Below, piece after piece: positions 1 through 8,315 of a stretch of 36,175 nucleotides of DNA. Source of the stretch: CAZVPF01 sp964628195 (lineage in GTDB: Bacteria > Planctomycetota > Phycisphaerae > Sedimentisphaerales > Anaerohalosphaeraceae). Made by a program: the position numbers and the translations under genes. The DNA lies in the NCBI GenBank assembly GCA_964628195.1, contig CAZVPF010000030.1, forward strand, positions 1 to 36,175, given 5' to 3'. The notes below the pieces were generated by a model. It was not told the origin of the DNA. It worked only from the letters and a program-made list of their open reading frames with translations, and did not search any database. Each line of letters begins with the position of its first letter. Position 1 is the stretch's first letter.

Positions 1-48
1 AACTTGTAAAAGAGCAATATGTTAAATTTTTACCAACTTGGGCAACAC

Positions 49-111
49 GCCCTATAGCCTACAACCTATCCCCTATAACCTATCCCCTATAACCTACAAC
101 CTATACCCTAT
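49..111. repeat. Heptanucleotide tandem repeat, nine units
   Basis: Nine consecutive 7-base units fit the pattern NNCCTAY. The central part is two perfect 14-base copies of AACCTATCCCCTAT, at 63-76 and 77-90. The outer units are slightly diverged (GCCCTAT, AGCCTAC, AACCTAC, ACCCTAT). The array ends eight bases before the stop codon of the metallopeptidase gene, so it lies in that gene's 3' flank. It has no coding potential and its function is unknown. Confidence 0.85.
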
Positions 112-119
112 TCACTGAA

Positions 120-1625
120 TCAAGGCTTCCAGTATCTTGCCAAAAGTGCAAGGTCCTTGTAATTCACGACCCCGTCCGGGTTGCCTACCGGTGCTATGTC
201 GCTGCTGTAACAGCCGGTTTTCATCCAGTGCCCGGCCATTTTACGGATGTCTAAAAAGTCAATGCTGCAGTCCCCGTTTGTATCAGCCGGCGGACAGCTT
301 ATGTCCCTGAACATCGCCACAGTAGGCGCTGTGTTGTTGATCACCTTTGCGTTATACGCGCTGTCGGCATAGAAAGTCGGCTGTCCCGTTGCATATCCCG
401 CGTAAAATACATACGGATTTGAGAAGTGCGGCACCCGTATTCCCGGCGAATACGCCATAATCGTCCTGTACTGCCCGGACCCGAACCGCCATCCGTAAGC
501 GTAATCGTATATAGCGCTGCCGTCTCTCTCCAGCGGCGGTTCACCGTCACCTACAGCATGTTCGCATCCGAAGTTATGTCCGAGTTCATGTGCAAAACTG
601 TGGTTGCTTACGGCACAGCCGATATGAACTACGCTGAAAGCGTAATCCGCAAAATTGGGTGAAAGATAAGTCATCTGGTACGCCATGCCGCAGCTTTGAT
701 AATTGTTGATCACCATCGAAACCATATCAGCCGAGTATATTTCCCTCAGCGTATGAACATAATCGAGGTACCCGTCTCCCTGGTCGCGCAGCCTCGACAG
801 GTCGGTCTGAAAGCTGAACTCAGTATAGCTGACCTGCTCGGCATGGACGAGGTTCAGCATGACATTTACTGAGCTGTTTTGATACGCGATATTCGTATCG
901 TCTATCGCAGAGTCTATCAATGCAAGCATTTCCGACTCTCCACCCGCCGCCGAAAGCGCAGACGGAGTATAAACAACAAGCACATCGATAACCGTGTCAC
1001 CCGCCTCTGTCGGCATAGGGTCGCCGGCAATATCCTCTTGCTGCATTGATGAATTAATATCGGATTCGCTTTCACTGTCCTGTTCAGCATCGACTTTAAT
1101 GGTGTCATGCGGTGCTTCAGGGAAAGAGTAAGGGTCTATCTCTTCGATCTTAAACACGCCTTTGCCGAGATGTTTCAATTCATAGATACTCCCGTCGCCA
1201 GTCCGCAGCGTCCCGCATACCGCCTCATCATAAACGCTGATAACGAAAGAAGAGAAACTTCCCTCAAGTTCACCTGTGATCGAAAAACGTTCCCCTCCGC
1301 GGTCTATAACCTTGCTGACCCTCCCTGTATAGTCGATATCGGCAAAAAAATTGAACTTAATGTTTTCAAGCCCCCCATCAACCGCCTGGTAAAGCACTGT
1401 GCGGTCCACCCCCGTCAATCGGCTGCGAATAGCCCCCGGGCGGGAAGAAGAACTAAAACGCGATTTTTCGAAAGCCTGGCTCTTATATTGCAGACCATTA
1501 TTTTCTGCGGTATCGAGCTCGTAAAACAGCGATACCTCGCTTTTGCTTGCAGGTGTAAATACAAATACAGCCAGCGCGGTGAATAACACCGTCAAAGTCG
1601 TACAGGGGCCGCTTTTCAACCACAT
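120..1625 (-). CDS. Secreted reprolysin-like zinc metallopeptidase with dockerin-like C-terminus
   Basis: This is a probable secreted zinc endopeptidase of 501 residues. Residues 1-29 form a signal peptide with a hydrophobic core. The catalytic motif HELGHNFGCEH lies at 346-356 and supplies the three zinc-binding His and the catalytic Glu. A Met-turn (TIMAYSPG) follows near 390, which places it among metzincins of the M12B/reprolysin-like type. The C-terminal 55 residues contain two EF-hand-like segments (DTNGDCSIDFLDI and NPDGVVNYKDLALLARYW), the dockerin-like pattern common in planctomycete secreted proteins. Residues 180-210 are acidic and probably a linker. The ATG directly abuts the AAGGAG ribosome site, so the in-frame TTG two codons later (1619) may be the true start. 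The gene stands alone and is transcribed away from fhs. Substrate is unknown. Confidence 0.85.
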   Translation of the reverse strand: MWLKSGPCTTLTVLFTALAVFVFTPASKSEVSLFYELDTAENNGLQYKSQAFEKSRFSSSSRPGAIRSRLTGVDRTVLYQAVDGGLENIKFNFFADIDYTGRVSKVIDRGGERFSITGELEGSFSSFVISVYDEAVCGTLRTGDGSIYELKHLGKGVFKIEEIDPYSFPEAPHDTIKVDAEQDSESESDINSSMQQEDIAGDPMPTEAGDTVIDVLVVYTPSALSAAGGESEMLALIDSAIDDTNIAYQNSSVNVMLNLVHAEQVSYTEFSFQTDLSRLRDQGDGYLDYVHTLREIYSADMVSMVINNYQSCGMAYQMTYLSPNFADYAFSVVHIGCAVSNHSFAHELGHNFGCEHAVGDGEPPLERDGSAIYDYAYGWRFGSGQYRTIMAYSPGIRVPHFSNPYVFYAGYATGQPTFYADSAYNAKVINNTAPTVAMFRDISCPPADTNGDCSIDFLDIRKMAGHWMKTGCYSSDIAPVGNPDGVVNYKDLALLARYWKP

Positions 1626-1886
1626 CTCCTTCCAGTTAAAAGTGTGAAAAGACTTAACTTACTCGTGCCCGCATTTTTACCTATCATAACAAAATCCGTC
1701 CTATAATTCAAGTTCTATTTTTCCAGCCTTTACTAACTTATTCGCAGCCGAGTCAAAATACGAAATCGGACTTATATTAACAGGGTAGCAAGATAGTGCC
1801 AAAAAAGAGCTTATAGGCTATATCCCGCTGTTATTGCGTCATTTATAATCCGGTCCAAATACTTGCAGTTTATTATCGGAGAAAAA

Positions 1887-3653
1887 ATGAAAAATCTTGA
1901 CCCAACCAAATTAGAAGATTGGCAAATTGCCGCCGCGGCAGAAGAAGACATGAAATCTCTTGATAACTTGAGCGGGCAGCTCGGCCTAACGGACGGTGAA
2001 TTGATCCCGATGGGTCGCAACCTCGCCAAGATCGATTACCAGAAGGTGCTTGAACGCCTCGGAGATAAGCCCTCCGGTAAATATGTAGATGTTACGGCGA
2101 TAACCCCTACTCCGCTTGGTGAGGGAAAGACCACTACCACAATAGGCCTCGTGCAGGGGCTGGGCAAACTCGGCAGAAGCGTTATGGGCTGCATCCGCCA
2201 GCCGTCCGGCGGACCTACCTTCAACATCAAAGGCTCCGCAGCAGGCGGCGGTCTCGCCCAGTGCATACCTCTTACCCCTTTTTCCATCAGGCTGACCGGT
2301 GATATCGACTGCATCACAAATGCTCACAATCTTGCTATGGTCGCCCTGACAGCCCGTATGCAGCACGAGAGAAACTACGACGACGAGAAACTCGCAAAGA
2401 GGGGCCTCAAACGCCTTGATATTGACCCCGAAAGCGTACAGTTAAAGTGGGCCATAGATTTTTGTGCCCAGTCGCTGCGGAACATCATAATAGGCCAGGG
2501 CGGGAAAATGGACGGTTTCGAAATGCCATCCGGCGGACAGATAACCGTATCGAGCGAGGTTATGGCGATTTTGTCCATCGCAAGGGACCTTGAGGACATG
2601 CGTAAACGCATGAGCAAGATTGTCGTCGCATACAGCAAGTCGGGTAAGGAAATAACCACAGCCGACCTCGAAGTTGACGGCGCCATGACCGCATGGATGG
2701 TCGACGCGATAAATCCGAACCTGCTCCAGACCATTGAAGGCCAGCCCGTCCTTGTCCACGCAGGACCTTTCGCAAACATCGCTATAGGCCAAAGCTCTAT
2801 CATTGCCGACAGGGTCGCAGCCAAGCTCAGCGATTACGTTATTACCGAAAGCGGTTTCGGCGCGGATATCGGTTTTGAAAAATTCTGGAACATCAAGTGC
2901 CGTATGTCCGGTATCAAGCCCGATGCCGTTGTTATCGTTGCAACTATACGGGCCCTCAAGATGCACGGCGGCGGGCCGACAGTAAAACCCGGCATGCCCC
3001 TCAGCGAAGAATATATCCAGGAAAACCTCGGCCTTGTTGAAGCAGGCTGCCAAAACCTCATAGCCCATATAGAGACGGTTAAAAAAGCCGGCGTAACCCC
3101 CGTGGTTTGCGTCAACAGCTTCCACACCGACACAAAAGCCGAGATCGAGCTCGTCAAGAAGATCGCCGAGCAGAACGGGGCCAAGGCCGCGCTTTCCGAG
3201 CACTGGCTCAAAGGCGGCGATGGTGCGATAGAGCTTGCCGAAGTCGTTGAAGAGGCTTGTAACGAGCCTTCGCAGTTCAAGTTCCTCTATGACCTCGACA
3301 CCCCGCTGCGTAAGAGGATCGAGCTGATTGCAAAAGAGGTTTACGGCGCTGACGGTGTTACATACAGCGAAAAGGCAGCCAAAAAGGCCGACATGTACGA
3401 AAACGATCCGGACGCAAAACAGCTTCCGACATGTATGGTCAAGACGCACCTGAGTCTGAGCCACGACCCGGAACTGAAAAACAGGCCCACCGGCTGGACA
3501 CTGCCTATCGAGGATATTATGATCTACAAGGGCGCCGGTTTTGTTGTCCCTGTCGCAGGAGCGATAAAGCTCATGCCGGGCACCGGCTCGAATCCGGCCT
3601 TCAGGCGGATTGATGTTGACACGAAAACAGGAAAAGTTACAGGACTATTCTAA
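1887..3653 (+). CDS. fhs: Formate--tetrahydrofolate ligase
   Basis: Fhs joins formate to tetrahydrofolate at the cost of ATP, giving 10-formyl-THF in the cytoplasm. This is the entry of formate into the folate C1 pool and the first step of the methyl branch of the Wood-Ljungdahl pathway. The protein has 588 residues, slightly longer than the usual 555-560. The nucleotide-binding loop TPTPLGEGKTTTTIGL is intact near residue 75, followed by the family segments RQPSGGPTFNIKGSAAGGG and LTGDI. The C-terminal family motif PGTGSNPA is present. The start was moved from an upstream in-frame TTG-like position to ATG 1887 because GGAG at 1878-1881 is correctly spaced from it. folD begins 23 bases after the stop, so the two are probably cotranscribed. 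Confidence 0.97.
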   Translation: MKNLDPTKLEDWQIAAAAEEDMKSLDNLSGQLGLTDGELIPMGRNLAKIDYQKVLERLGDKPSGKYVDVTAITPTPLGEGKTTTTIGLVQGLGKLGRSVMGCIRQPSGGPTFNIKGSAAGGGLAQCIPLTPFSIRLTGDIDCITNAHNLAMVALTARMQHERNYDDEKLAKRGLKRLDIDPESVQLKWAIDFCAQSLRNIIIGQGGKMDGFEMPSGGQITVSSEVMAILSIARDLEDMRKRMSKIVVAYSKSGKEITTADLEVDGAMTAWMVDAINPNLLQTIEGQPVLVHAGPFANIAIGQSSIIADRVAAKLSDYVITESGFGADIGFEKFWNIKCRMSGIKPDAVVIVATIRALKMHGGGPTVKPGMPLSEEYIQENLGLVEAGCQNLIAHIETVKKAGVTPVVCVNSFHTDTKAEIELVKKIAEQNGAKAALSEHWLKGGDGAIELAEVVEEACNEPSQFKFLYDLDTPLRKRIELIAKEVYGADGVTYSEKAAKKADMYENDPDAKQLPTCMVKTHLSLSHDPELKNRPTGWTLPIEDIMIYKGAGFVVPVAGAIKLMPGTGSNPAFRRIDVDTKTGKVTGLF

Positions 3654-3676
3654 AATAAAGATAAGGGAAGGTTTTT

Positions 3677-4564
3677 ATGACTGCTAAAATTATCGACGGA
3701 AAACAAGTTGCCGCGGACATGCGTGCTGAGCTAAAGGCCGAAGTTGCCGAATTGAAGAAAAAGGGCGTAACACCAGGCCTGGCAGTTGTGCTGGTCGGTG
3801 AGGACCCCGCGTCGAAATCATACGTTACCGCCAAGGAAAAAGCATGTGAGGACATAGGTTTGTATTCGGACGACAATCGGCTGCCTGAGGACACTTCGCA
3901 GGCAGAGCTTATGGCGCTTATCGACAAGCTAAACAAGGACCCGAAAGTAAACGGTATTCTCGTCCAGCTTCCTCTGCCCAAACACCTTGACGAGGACGCT
4001 GTGCTGCTGGCGATAGACCCTGCAAAGGACGTTGACGGTTTCCACCCGATGAACGTCGGAAAGATGTGTGTCGGCCAGGACGCGTTTTTGCCCTGCACAC
4101 CGCATGGGGTTATACAGATGCTGATCCGCAGCGATGTAAAGCTCGAAGGTGCGGAGGTTGTGGTCGTCGGGCGAAGTAACATCGTCGGAAAGCCCGTCGC
4201 CAATATGCTCATACAGAAAGCCCCGACAGGCAACGCGACCGTTACCGTTTGTCATACACGCACAAAGAACATGGCCGAGCACGTTCAGCGGGCCGATATC
4301 GTTATAGCAGCAGCAGGCCGGCCAAACACCGTCACCGCTGATATGGTTAAAGACGGCGCCGTTGTCATCGACGTTGGTGTAAACCGGGTTGAGGATGCCT
4401 CAAAGAAAAAAGGCTACCGGCTTGTCGGCGATGTTGACTTTGACGCGGTAAAGGAAAAGGCCTCGCTGATAACACCCGTACCGGGCGGCGTGGGCCCGAT
4501 GACCATTACGATGCTGCTTTACAATACGGTCCAGTCCGCAAAACGCGCCGCAGGGCTCGAGTAA
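3677..4564 (+). CDS. folD: Bifunctional methylene-THF dehydrogenase / methenyl-THF cyclohydrolase
   Basis: FolD interconverts 10-formyl-THF, 5,10-methenyl-THF and 5,10-methylene-THF, the two steps that follow Fhs. The length of 295 residues is normal. Visible family motifs in order are SYVTAKEKACEDIG (catalytic Lys), QLPLPKHLDE, DVDGFHPMNVG, PCTPHGV, VVGRSNIVGKPVA (dinucleotide-binding region) and PVPGGVGPMTI. AAGGGAAGG just upstream is the likely ribosome site. It forms a two-gene C1 unit with fhs. The next enzyme, a MetF homologue, is encoded about 10 kb away on the other strand. Confidence 0.97.
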   Translation: MTAKIIDGKQVAADMRAELKAEVAELKKKGVTPGLAVVLVGEDPASKSYVTAKEKACEDIGLYSDDNRLPEDTSQAELMALIDKLNKDPKVNGILVQLPLPKHLDEDAVLLAIDPAKDVDGFHPMNVGKMCVGQDAFLPCTPHGVIQMLIRSDVKLEGAEVVVVGRSNIVGKPVANMLIQKAPTGNATVTVCHTRTKNMAEHVQRADIVIAAAGRPNTVTADMVKDGAVVIDVGVNRVEDASKKKGYRLVGDVDFDAVKEKASLITPVPGGVGPMTITMLLYNTVQSAKRAAGLE

Positions 4565-4660
4565 CTACGGTTCGCAGGCAGGATTATTCGACAGTTAAAT
4601 TCTCAACGTATTTGTTGACGGTGAATTTGCCCTCTTCGGGTTGGGTCTTTTTTGGCAAAA

Positions 4661-4731
4661 GCCAACGGTGGGAATCGAACCCACAACCGCTGGTTTACAA
4701 AACCAGTGCTCTACCGTTGAGCTACGTTGGC
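4661..4731 (-). tRNA. tRNA-Thr (anticodon UGU)
   Basis: Read on the minus strand, all four arms form. The acceptor stem is GCCAACG with CGTTGGC. The D-arm stem is GCTC/GAGC. The anticodon stem is CTGGT/ACCAG around loop TTTGTAA, giving anticodon TGT. The T-arm stem is GTGGG/CCCAC with loop TTCGATT. The length is 71 bases. The CCA end is not encoded: the 3' side continues TTTTGCC. A possible minus-strand promoter (TTGATA, 16-base spacer, TAAAAT) lies about 60-90 bases upstream. Confidence 0.97.
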
Positions 4732-5034
4732 GATATGCGATACTTTTCTATCGGGCCGAAAGGGCTCCGACTTTGACAGACAAGGATTTTATACGCCTCA
4801 AAATGTTTATCAAGTTTAAAAATTATTAAATGGAAAATATGCACTTTTAAATGATTTTAAGGTTTTTTTAATCGTTTTCTGCTACTTTTTTGTAGACCGG
4901 CTGCCTTAAAATTACAAAAACGTAAGGTTTTTTGTCGGTAATACCCATTTGTAGCCCCAAAAACGCTGCTCACATTTCTGGTACGGATGTTGCCATAGGT
5001 CATATGAACCAGTCATTTATTCATGGAGCCGCCA
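4732..5034. other. AT-rich intergenic region, no gene seen
   Basis: This stretch lies between tRNA-Thr (minus) and the amidotransferase gene (plus). It is AT-rich with several A and T runs around 4800-4930. It must hold the promoters for both flanking genes. No coding region, tRNA or strong hairpin was found, and no close match to a DnaA box was seen. The sampled GC-skew change described in the findings falls about here. Confidence 0.5.
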
Positions 5035-5775
5035 ATGAACAACAGCCTGAATATACATTTTCTGCAGCACGTTCCTTTTGAAGATTCTGCAAATATAGGC
5101 GTTTGGGCCTCTAAAAAGGGGCATAACGTCTCAAGAACGAAGCTTTTTGAGGATGAATCATTTCCCGACCCGGACACTGTGGACTGGCTGGTCATCCTTG
5201 GCGGGCTGATGAACGTTTACGAATATGATAATTACCCCTGGCTGCTGCGTGAGAGGCAATTTTTAAATGAGATGATCAAACGCGGCAAGGGTGTTCTCGG
5301 TATCTGCCTGGGCGCGCAGCTCATTGCCGATGTGCTCGGAGCAAGGGTTAAGCGAAACCGTTACAAGGAGATCGGCTGGCACCCGGTTACTCTTACAGCC
5401 GGAGGTAAGAAGAATTCATTACTGGCGGATTTTCCGGACCGTTTTATTGCTTTTCAGTGGCATGGGGACACTTTTGCGATACCGAGGGGCTGCAGGAAAC
5501 TTGCTCGCAGCGGTTCCTGCAGTAACCAGGCTTTTGTTTACGGGGATAAGGTTCTGGCGATGCAGTTTCACCTTGATTACAGCGAGGAGAGTATAAGGAA
5601 GATGATAAAAAACTGCGGCTATGAGCTTAAAAACGAGCCTTTTATTCAGATGTCGGATGAACTTTTGCGTCATCCCGAAAGGTTCAGGATTACCGAGCAG
5701 CTTCTTTACAGGATGCTGAACAGGATGGAAGAAAGCATATCGGCTGGTCTTAAGAAGGCTGTGGGATTACCGTAA
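5035..5775 (+). CDS. Class I glutamine amidotransferase-like protein
   Basis: This is a stand-alone GATase1-family protein, related to the glutaminase domain of GMP synthase. The nucleophile elbow GICLGAQ is intact near residue 90, and the His region appears as AMQFHLDYSEES near residue 180. The N-terminal oxyanion-type strand reads LVILGGLMNVYEYD. These are the features of enzymes that release ammonia from glutamine or cleave gamma-glutamyl bonds, but the acceptor substrate cannot be told. About 50 residues follow the His region and are not typical of the core domain. The start at 5035 is preferred over ATG 5023 because GGAG at 5025-5028 is spaced six bases from it. The protein has 246 residues and no obvious functional link to its neighbours. 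Confidence 0.8.
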   Translation: MNNSLNIHFLQHVPFEDSANIGVWASKKGHNVSRTKLFEDESFPDPDTVDWLVILGGLMNVYEYDNYPWLLRERQFLNEMIKRGKGVLGICLGAQLIADVLGARVKRNRYKEIGWHPVTLTAGGKKNSLLADFPDRFIAFQWHGDTFAIPRGCRKLARSGSCSNQAFVYGDKVLAMQFHLDYSEESIRKMIKNCGYELKNEPFIQMSDELLRHPERFRITEQLLYRMLNRMEESISAGLKKAVGLP

Positions 5776-5813
5776 AACAGGGGGGGGGTTGCTTTTTGGG
5801 AAAGTTTTTCATT

Positions 5814-5830
5814 ATCAGGAATATCCTGAT
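5814..5830. promoter_or_regulatory. 17-bp palindrome upstream of the aldolase gene
   Basis: ATCAGGA and TCCTGAT flank a 3-base centre (ATA), a perfect inverted repeat 140 bases before the fbaB start. Two direct repeats of GCCGnnATCTGTATAT follow, at 5832-5847 and 5911-5926, matching at 14 of 16 positions. A small inverted repeat CCGTT-AA-AACGG lies between them. Together they suggest a regulatory region for fbaB. No regulator can be named. Confidence 0.4.
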
Positions 5831-5970
5831 TGCCGATATCTGTATATACCTTTAACTTGGGGGCAGTATTAAAGCGTCTTAATTTCGGATTAAATGCCGT
5901 TAAAACGGTTGCCGGAATCTGTATATGCACGGCACATGGATTGTTTTCATTAAATAATTGGAGGCTAAAA

Positions 5971-7044
5971 ATGCTTGATGTCAACAAGATCGAAGAAATG
6001 TTAGGCAAGGACGCAGATTCTCTGCTTGGTTTCAATAAGCCCAAAATCACTAAAGACCATCTTCATTTGCCGGGCCCGGACTGGGTTGACAGGATTTTTG
6101 CACAGAGCGACAGGCCTGTCCCGGTTCTGAACAGTATCGAGAGGCTATTGAGCAGCACCGGCAGGCTGGCGGGTACAGGGTATCTTTCGATACTGCCGGT
6201 TGACCAAGGCATAGAGCATTCGGGCGGGGCTTCGTTTGCGCCGAACCCGATATATTTTGACGGTGAGAATATAATTAAGCTCGCAATCGAGGGCGGCTGT
6301 AACGCCGTGGCCTCGACGCTGGGGGTGCTCGGAAGCGCGGCGCGTAAATATGCGCACAAGATACCTTTCATATTGAAGATCAACCATAATGAATTCATCA
6401 GCTATCCGAACAGTTACAACCAGATCATGTTCGCAAGCGTCAAGCAGGCGTGGGATATGGGCGCGGCGGCGGTTGGAGCGACGATTTATTACGGTTCGCC
6501 GGAAAGCGAAAGGCAGATACCGGAAGTCAGCGAGGCCTTCGAGATGGCGCATGAGCTTGGTATGGCGACGGTGCTGTGGTGTTATCTTCGTAATTCGGCA
6601 TTTAAGAAAGACGGGGTCGATTACCATACGAGCAGCGACATGACGGGCCAGGCGAATCACCTTGGTGTGACTATCCAGGCCGACATCATTAAGCAGAAGC
6701 AGCCTACCGTTGACGGCGGGTACAAGGCGATGAACAAGGACGAGTCGTTCGGCAAGTTCGACGAACGGATGTATACCGATCTGAACTCGGATAACCCGAT
6801 AGATATGACTCGTTACCAGGTTGTGAACTGCTATATGGGCAGGATGGGGCTTATAAATTCCGGCGGCGCTTCGGGCAAGAACGATATCGCCCAGGCGGTC
6901 AAGACAGCGGTTATAAACAAACGCGCAGGCGGCATGGGACTGATAAGCGGCAGGAAGGCTTTCCAGAAACCAATGAAGGAGGGCGTGGAACTGCTCAATG
7001 CCGTTCAGGACGTTTTCCTGTGTAAGGATATCGGGCCTGCTTAG
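5971..7044 (+). CDS. fbaB: Class I fructose-bisphosphate aldolase (FbaB/DhnA type)
   Basis: This enzyme cleaves or forms fructose 1,6-bisphosphate from two triose phosphates through a Schiff-base lysine. The protein of 357 residues matches the FbaB family along its whole length. Visible segments include GRLAGTGYLSILPVDQG, HSGGASFAPNP, KINHNE, LRNSAFKKDGVDYH, TGQANHLG, ADIIKQKQP (Schiff-base Lys region) and AVINKRAGGMGLISGRKAF. The E. coli FbaB start region (LLGKDAD...) corresponds to MLGKDADSLL here. The start at 5971 follows TTGGAGG with normal spacing; the open frame extends upstream but lacks a ribosome site there. gpmA lies 35 bases downstream, so a glycolysis/gluconeogenesis pair is likely cotranscribed. 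Confidence 0.95.
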   Translation: MLDVNKIEEMLGKDADSLLGFNKPKITKDHLHLPGPDWVDRIFAQSDRPVPVLNSIERLLSSTGRLAGTGYLSILPVDQGIEHSGGASFAPNPIYFDGENIIKLAIEGGCNAVASTLGVLGSAARKYAHKIPFILKINHNEFISYPNSYNQIMFASVKQAWDMGAAAVGATIYYGSPESERQIPEVSEAFEMAHELGMATVLWCYLRNSAFKKDGVDYHTSSDMTGQANHLGVTIQADIIKQKQPTVDGGYKAMNKDESFGKFDERMYTDLNSDNPIDMTRYQVVNCYMGRMGLINSGGASGKNDIAQAVKTAVINKRAGGMGLISGRKAFQKPMKEGVELLNAVQDVFLCKDIGPA

Positions 7045-7079
7045 CTTCAGCGGAACGATACTTTTGAGGGGGCATTATA

Positions 7080-7823
7080 ATGAACAAACTGGTTTTGCTC
7101 AGACACGGACAGAGCGTTTGGAACAAAGAGAACCTTTTTACCGGCTGGACGGATGTCGACCTTTCCGAGAAGGGGGTGGTTGAGGCTCAGTCCGCGGGTA
7201 AGCTGCTGAAGGAGCAGGGTTACTTTTTCGATGTCGCTTACACTTCCGTTTTGAAACGGGCGATCAAGACGCTGAATATTGCCCTTGAGATTCTGGATCA
7301 ATTATGGATACCTGTTTATAAATCTTGGTGCCTCAACGAGAGGCATTACGGAGCTTTGCAGGGGCTGGACAAGGCTGAAACCGCACGGCTGCACGGTGAG
7401 GGGCAGCTTCATATATGGCGGCGGAGTTATGATGTGCGTCCGCCTGCGCTTGACGTCGATGATAAGCGGCACCCGGGAAAGGACCCGCGGTATGCGGGGC
7501 TTGACAGGGAGCTTATTCCCGCCTGTGAGTCGCTTAAGGATACCGAGGAGCGGTTTATGCCTTACTGGAATGAGACTTTACAGCCTGCGGTAGAACAGGG
7601 CAAGCGGGTATTGATAAGCGCGCACGGCAACAGCCTGCGCGCACTGGTTAAGCATCTTGACAATATCAGTGACGAGGATATTGCGGGTTTGAATATCCCG
7701 ACGGGCGTGCCGCTTGTGTATGAATTCGATGAGCACATGAAAGCGATTGACCGTTATTATCTGGGTGACCCTGAGGAGGTTGCAAGGGCAGCCGAGGCTG
7801 TTGCCAACCAGGGCCGGGGATAA
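7080..7823 (+). CDS. gpmA: 2,3-bisphosphoglycerate-dependent phosphoglycerate mutase
   Basis: GpmA interconverts 3- and 2-phosphoglycerate in glycolysis and gluconeogenesis. The protein has 247 residues, the usual size. The phosphohistidine motif LLRHGQSVWNKENLFTGW is at the N-terminus, followed by DVDLSEKG, the segment LNERHYGALQGLDKAE, and the second His in SAHGNSLRALVKHL. GAGGGGGC precedes the ATG. It directly follows fbaB and probably shares its transcript. No plus-strand terminator follows; the hairpin just downstream has its T-run on the minus strand. Confidence 0.96.
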   Translation: MNKLVLLRHGQSVWNKENLFTGWTDVDLSEKGVVEAQSAGKLLKEQGYFFDVAYTSVLKRAIKTLNIALEILDQLWIPVYKSWCLNERHYGALQGLDKAETARLHGEGQLHIWRRSYDVRPPALDVDDKRHPGKDPRYAGLDRELIPACESLKDTEERFMPYWNETLQPAVEQGKRVLISAHGNSLRALVKHLDNISDEDIAGLNIPTGVPLVYEFDEHMKAIDRYYLGDPEEVARAAEAVANQGRG

Positions 7824-7836
7824 AGTATAGGGGAAT

Positions 7837-7859
7837 AAAAAAGGCGGTTGTCAGACCGC
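7837..7859 (-). terminator. Minus-strand Rho-independent terminator
   Basis: Read on the minus strand, stem GCGGT/ACCGC with loop CTGACA is followed by C and a run of six T. The stem is short (5 bp), so strength is uncertain. Its orientation means that a minus-strand transcript ends here, although no recognised minus-strand gene lies upstream. Confidence 0.5.
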
Positions 7860-7993
7860 GGTCGAGATATTTCCTGAACTGTATTATAAATGCGCCCAAC
7901 ATCCCACCTAAGTTCATATTTTTTAATGAGTTGCCGCGTTATTGCTTTTGCGATAGAGTAAAGTGCCTCGCCCGCATTGTTTCTGTCTGTCAT
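7860..7993 (-). other. Possible small minus-strand transcript or broken short gene
   Basis: On the minus strand AAAGGAAG sits a few bases before an ATG at 7993. An open frame beginning MTDRNNAGEALYSIAKAITR runs from there. A TTGACA occurs about 75 bases upstream (near 8070), without a convincing -10 at standard spacing. The frame does not stop before the terminator at 7837-7859 but runs through it into sequence antisense to gpmA, which is odd for an intact gene. It may be a small RNA, a gene remnant with a frameshift, or chance. I do not recognise the peptide. Confidence 0.3.
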
Positions 7994-8168
7994 AGCTTCC
8001 TTTCAATAACCGGTTAAAAATGCCTCTGTATATACTAATCCACTTGTGAGATAAAAAACTGTCAAAACAGATATTTTTCCCATCAACATCAAGCCCTGTA
8101 AATCGTTACCTTATAGGTTAGTTATGTTTATGAAGCTGTTTTTATCGGAATAAATAAATATTTTGCTC

Positions 8169-8198
8169 TTTACAAATGGCTATTAGTTATGGTAGAAT
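8169..8198 (+). promoter_or_regulatory. Candidate promoter of the PEP-CTERM gene cluster
   Basis: TTTACA at 8169-8174 and TAGAAT at 8193-8198 are separated by 18 bases, a fair housekeeping-type promoter. It would leave a leader of about 110 bases before the gene at 8316. The rest of the 7994-8168 stretch is AT-rich and shows no gene. Confidence 0.4.
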
Positions 8199-8315
8199 GA
8201 TAACGGGAATAGGACGCTTTGCCCTTTTTCGCGAGGAAATCAGTAAAACAGACCCGCTAGAGGACCCGGCCTTGGCGGAAAATAAAACTGAAAAAACTTT
8301 TTAAGGAGAAAGAAA

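Noticed and set aside
49..111. Tandem array considered as a CRISPR
   Set aside because: Units are 7 bases with no spacers, so it is a simple tandem repeat.
1626..1886. Upstream region of fhs considered as a tetrahydrofolate riboswitch
   Set aside because: I could not fit it to the known THF riboswitch core; only a TATAAT near 1845 and a loose inverted repeat (TAACAG/CTGTTA) were seen.
2442..3464. 340-codon minus-strand open frame
   Set aside because: It lies wholly antisense to fhs, whose product is conserved throughout. The long frame comes from the codon bias of the real gene.
4581..4660. Minus-strand frame ending GKFTVNKYVENLTVE followed by a stop, just after tRNA-Thr
   Set aside because: It looks protein-like but has no start codon or ribosome site and would begin at the tRNA 3' end. 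It is too short to support.
4641..4829. 62-codon plus-strand frame containing PTVGIEPTTAGLQN
   Set aside because: It is the reverse complement of tRNA-Thr read as protein, a well-known false prediction.
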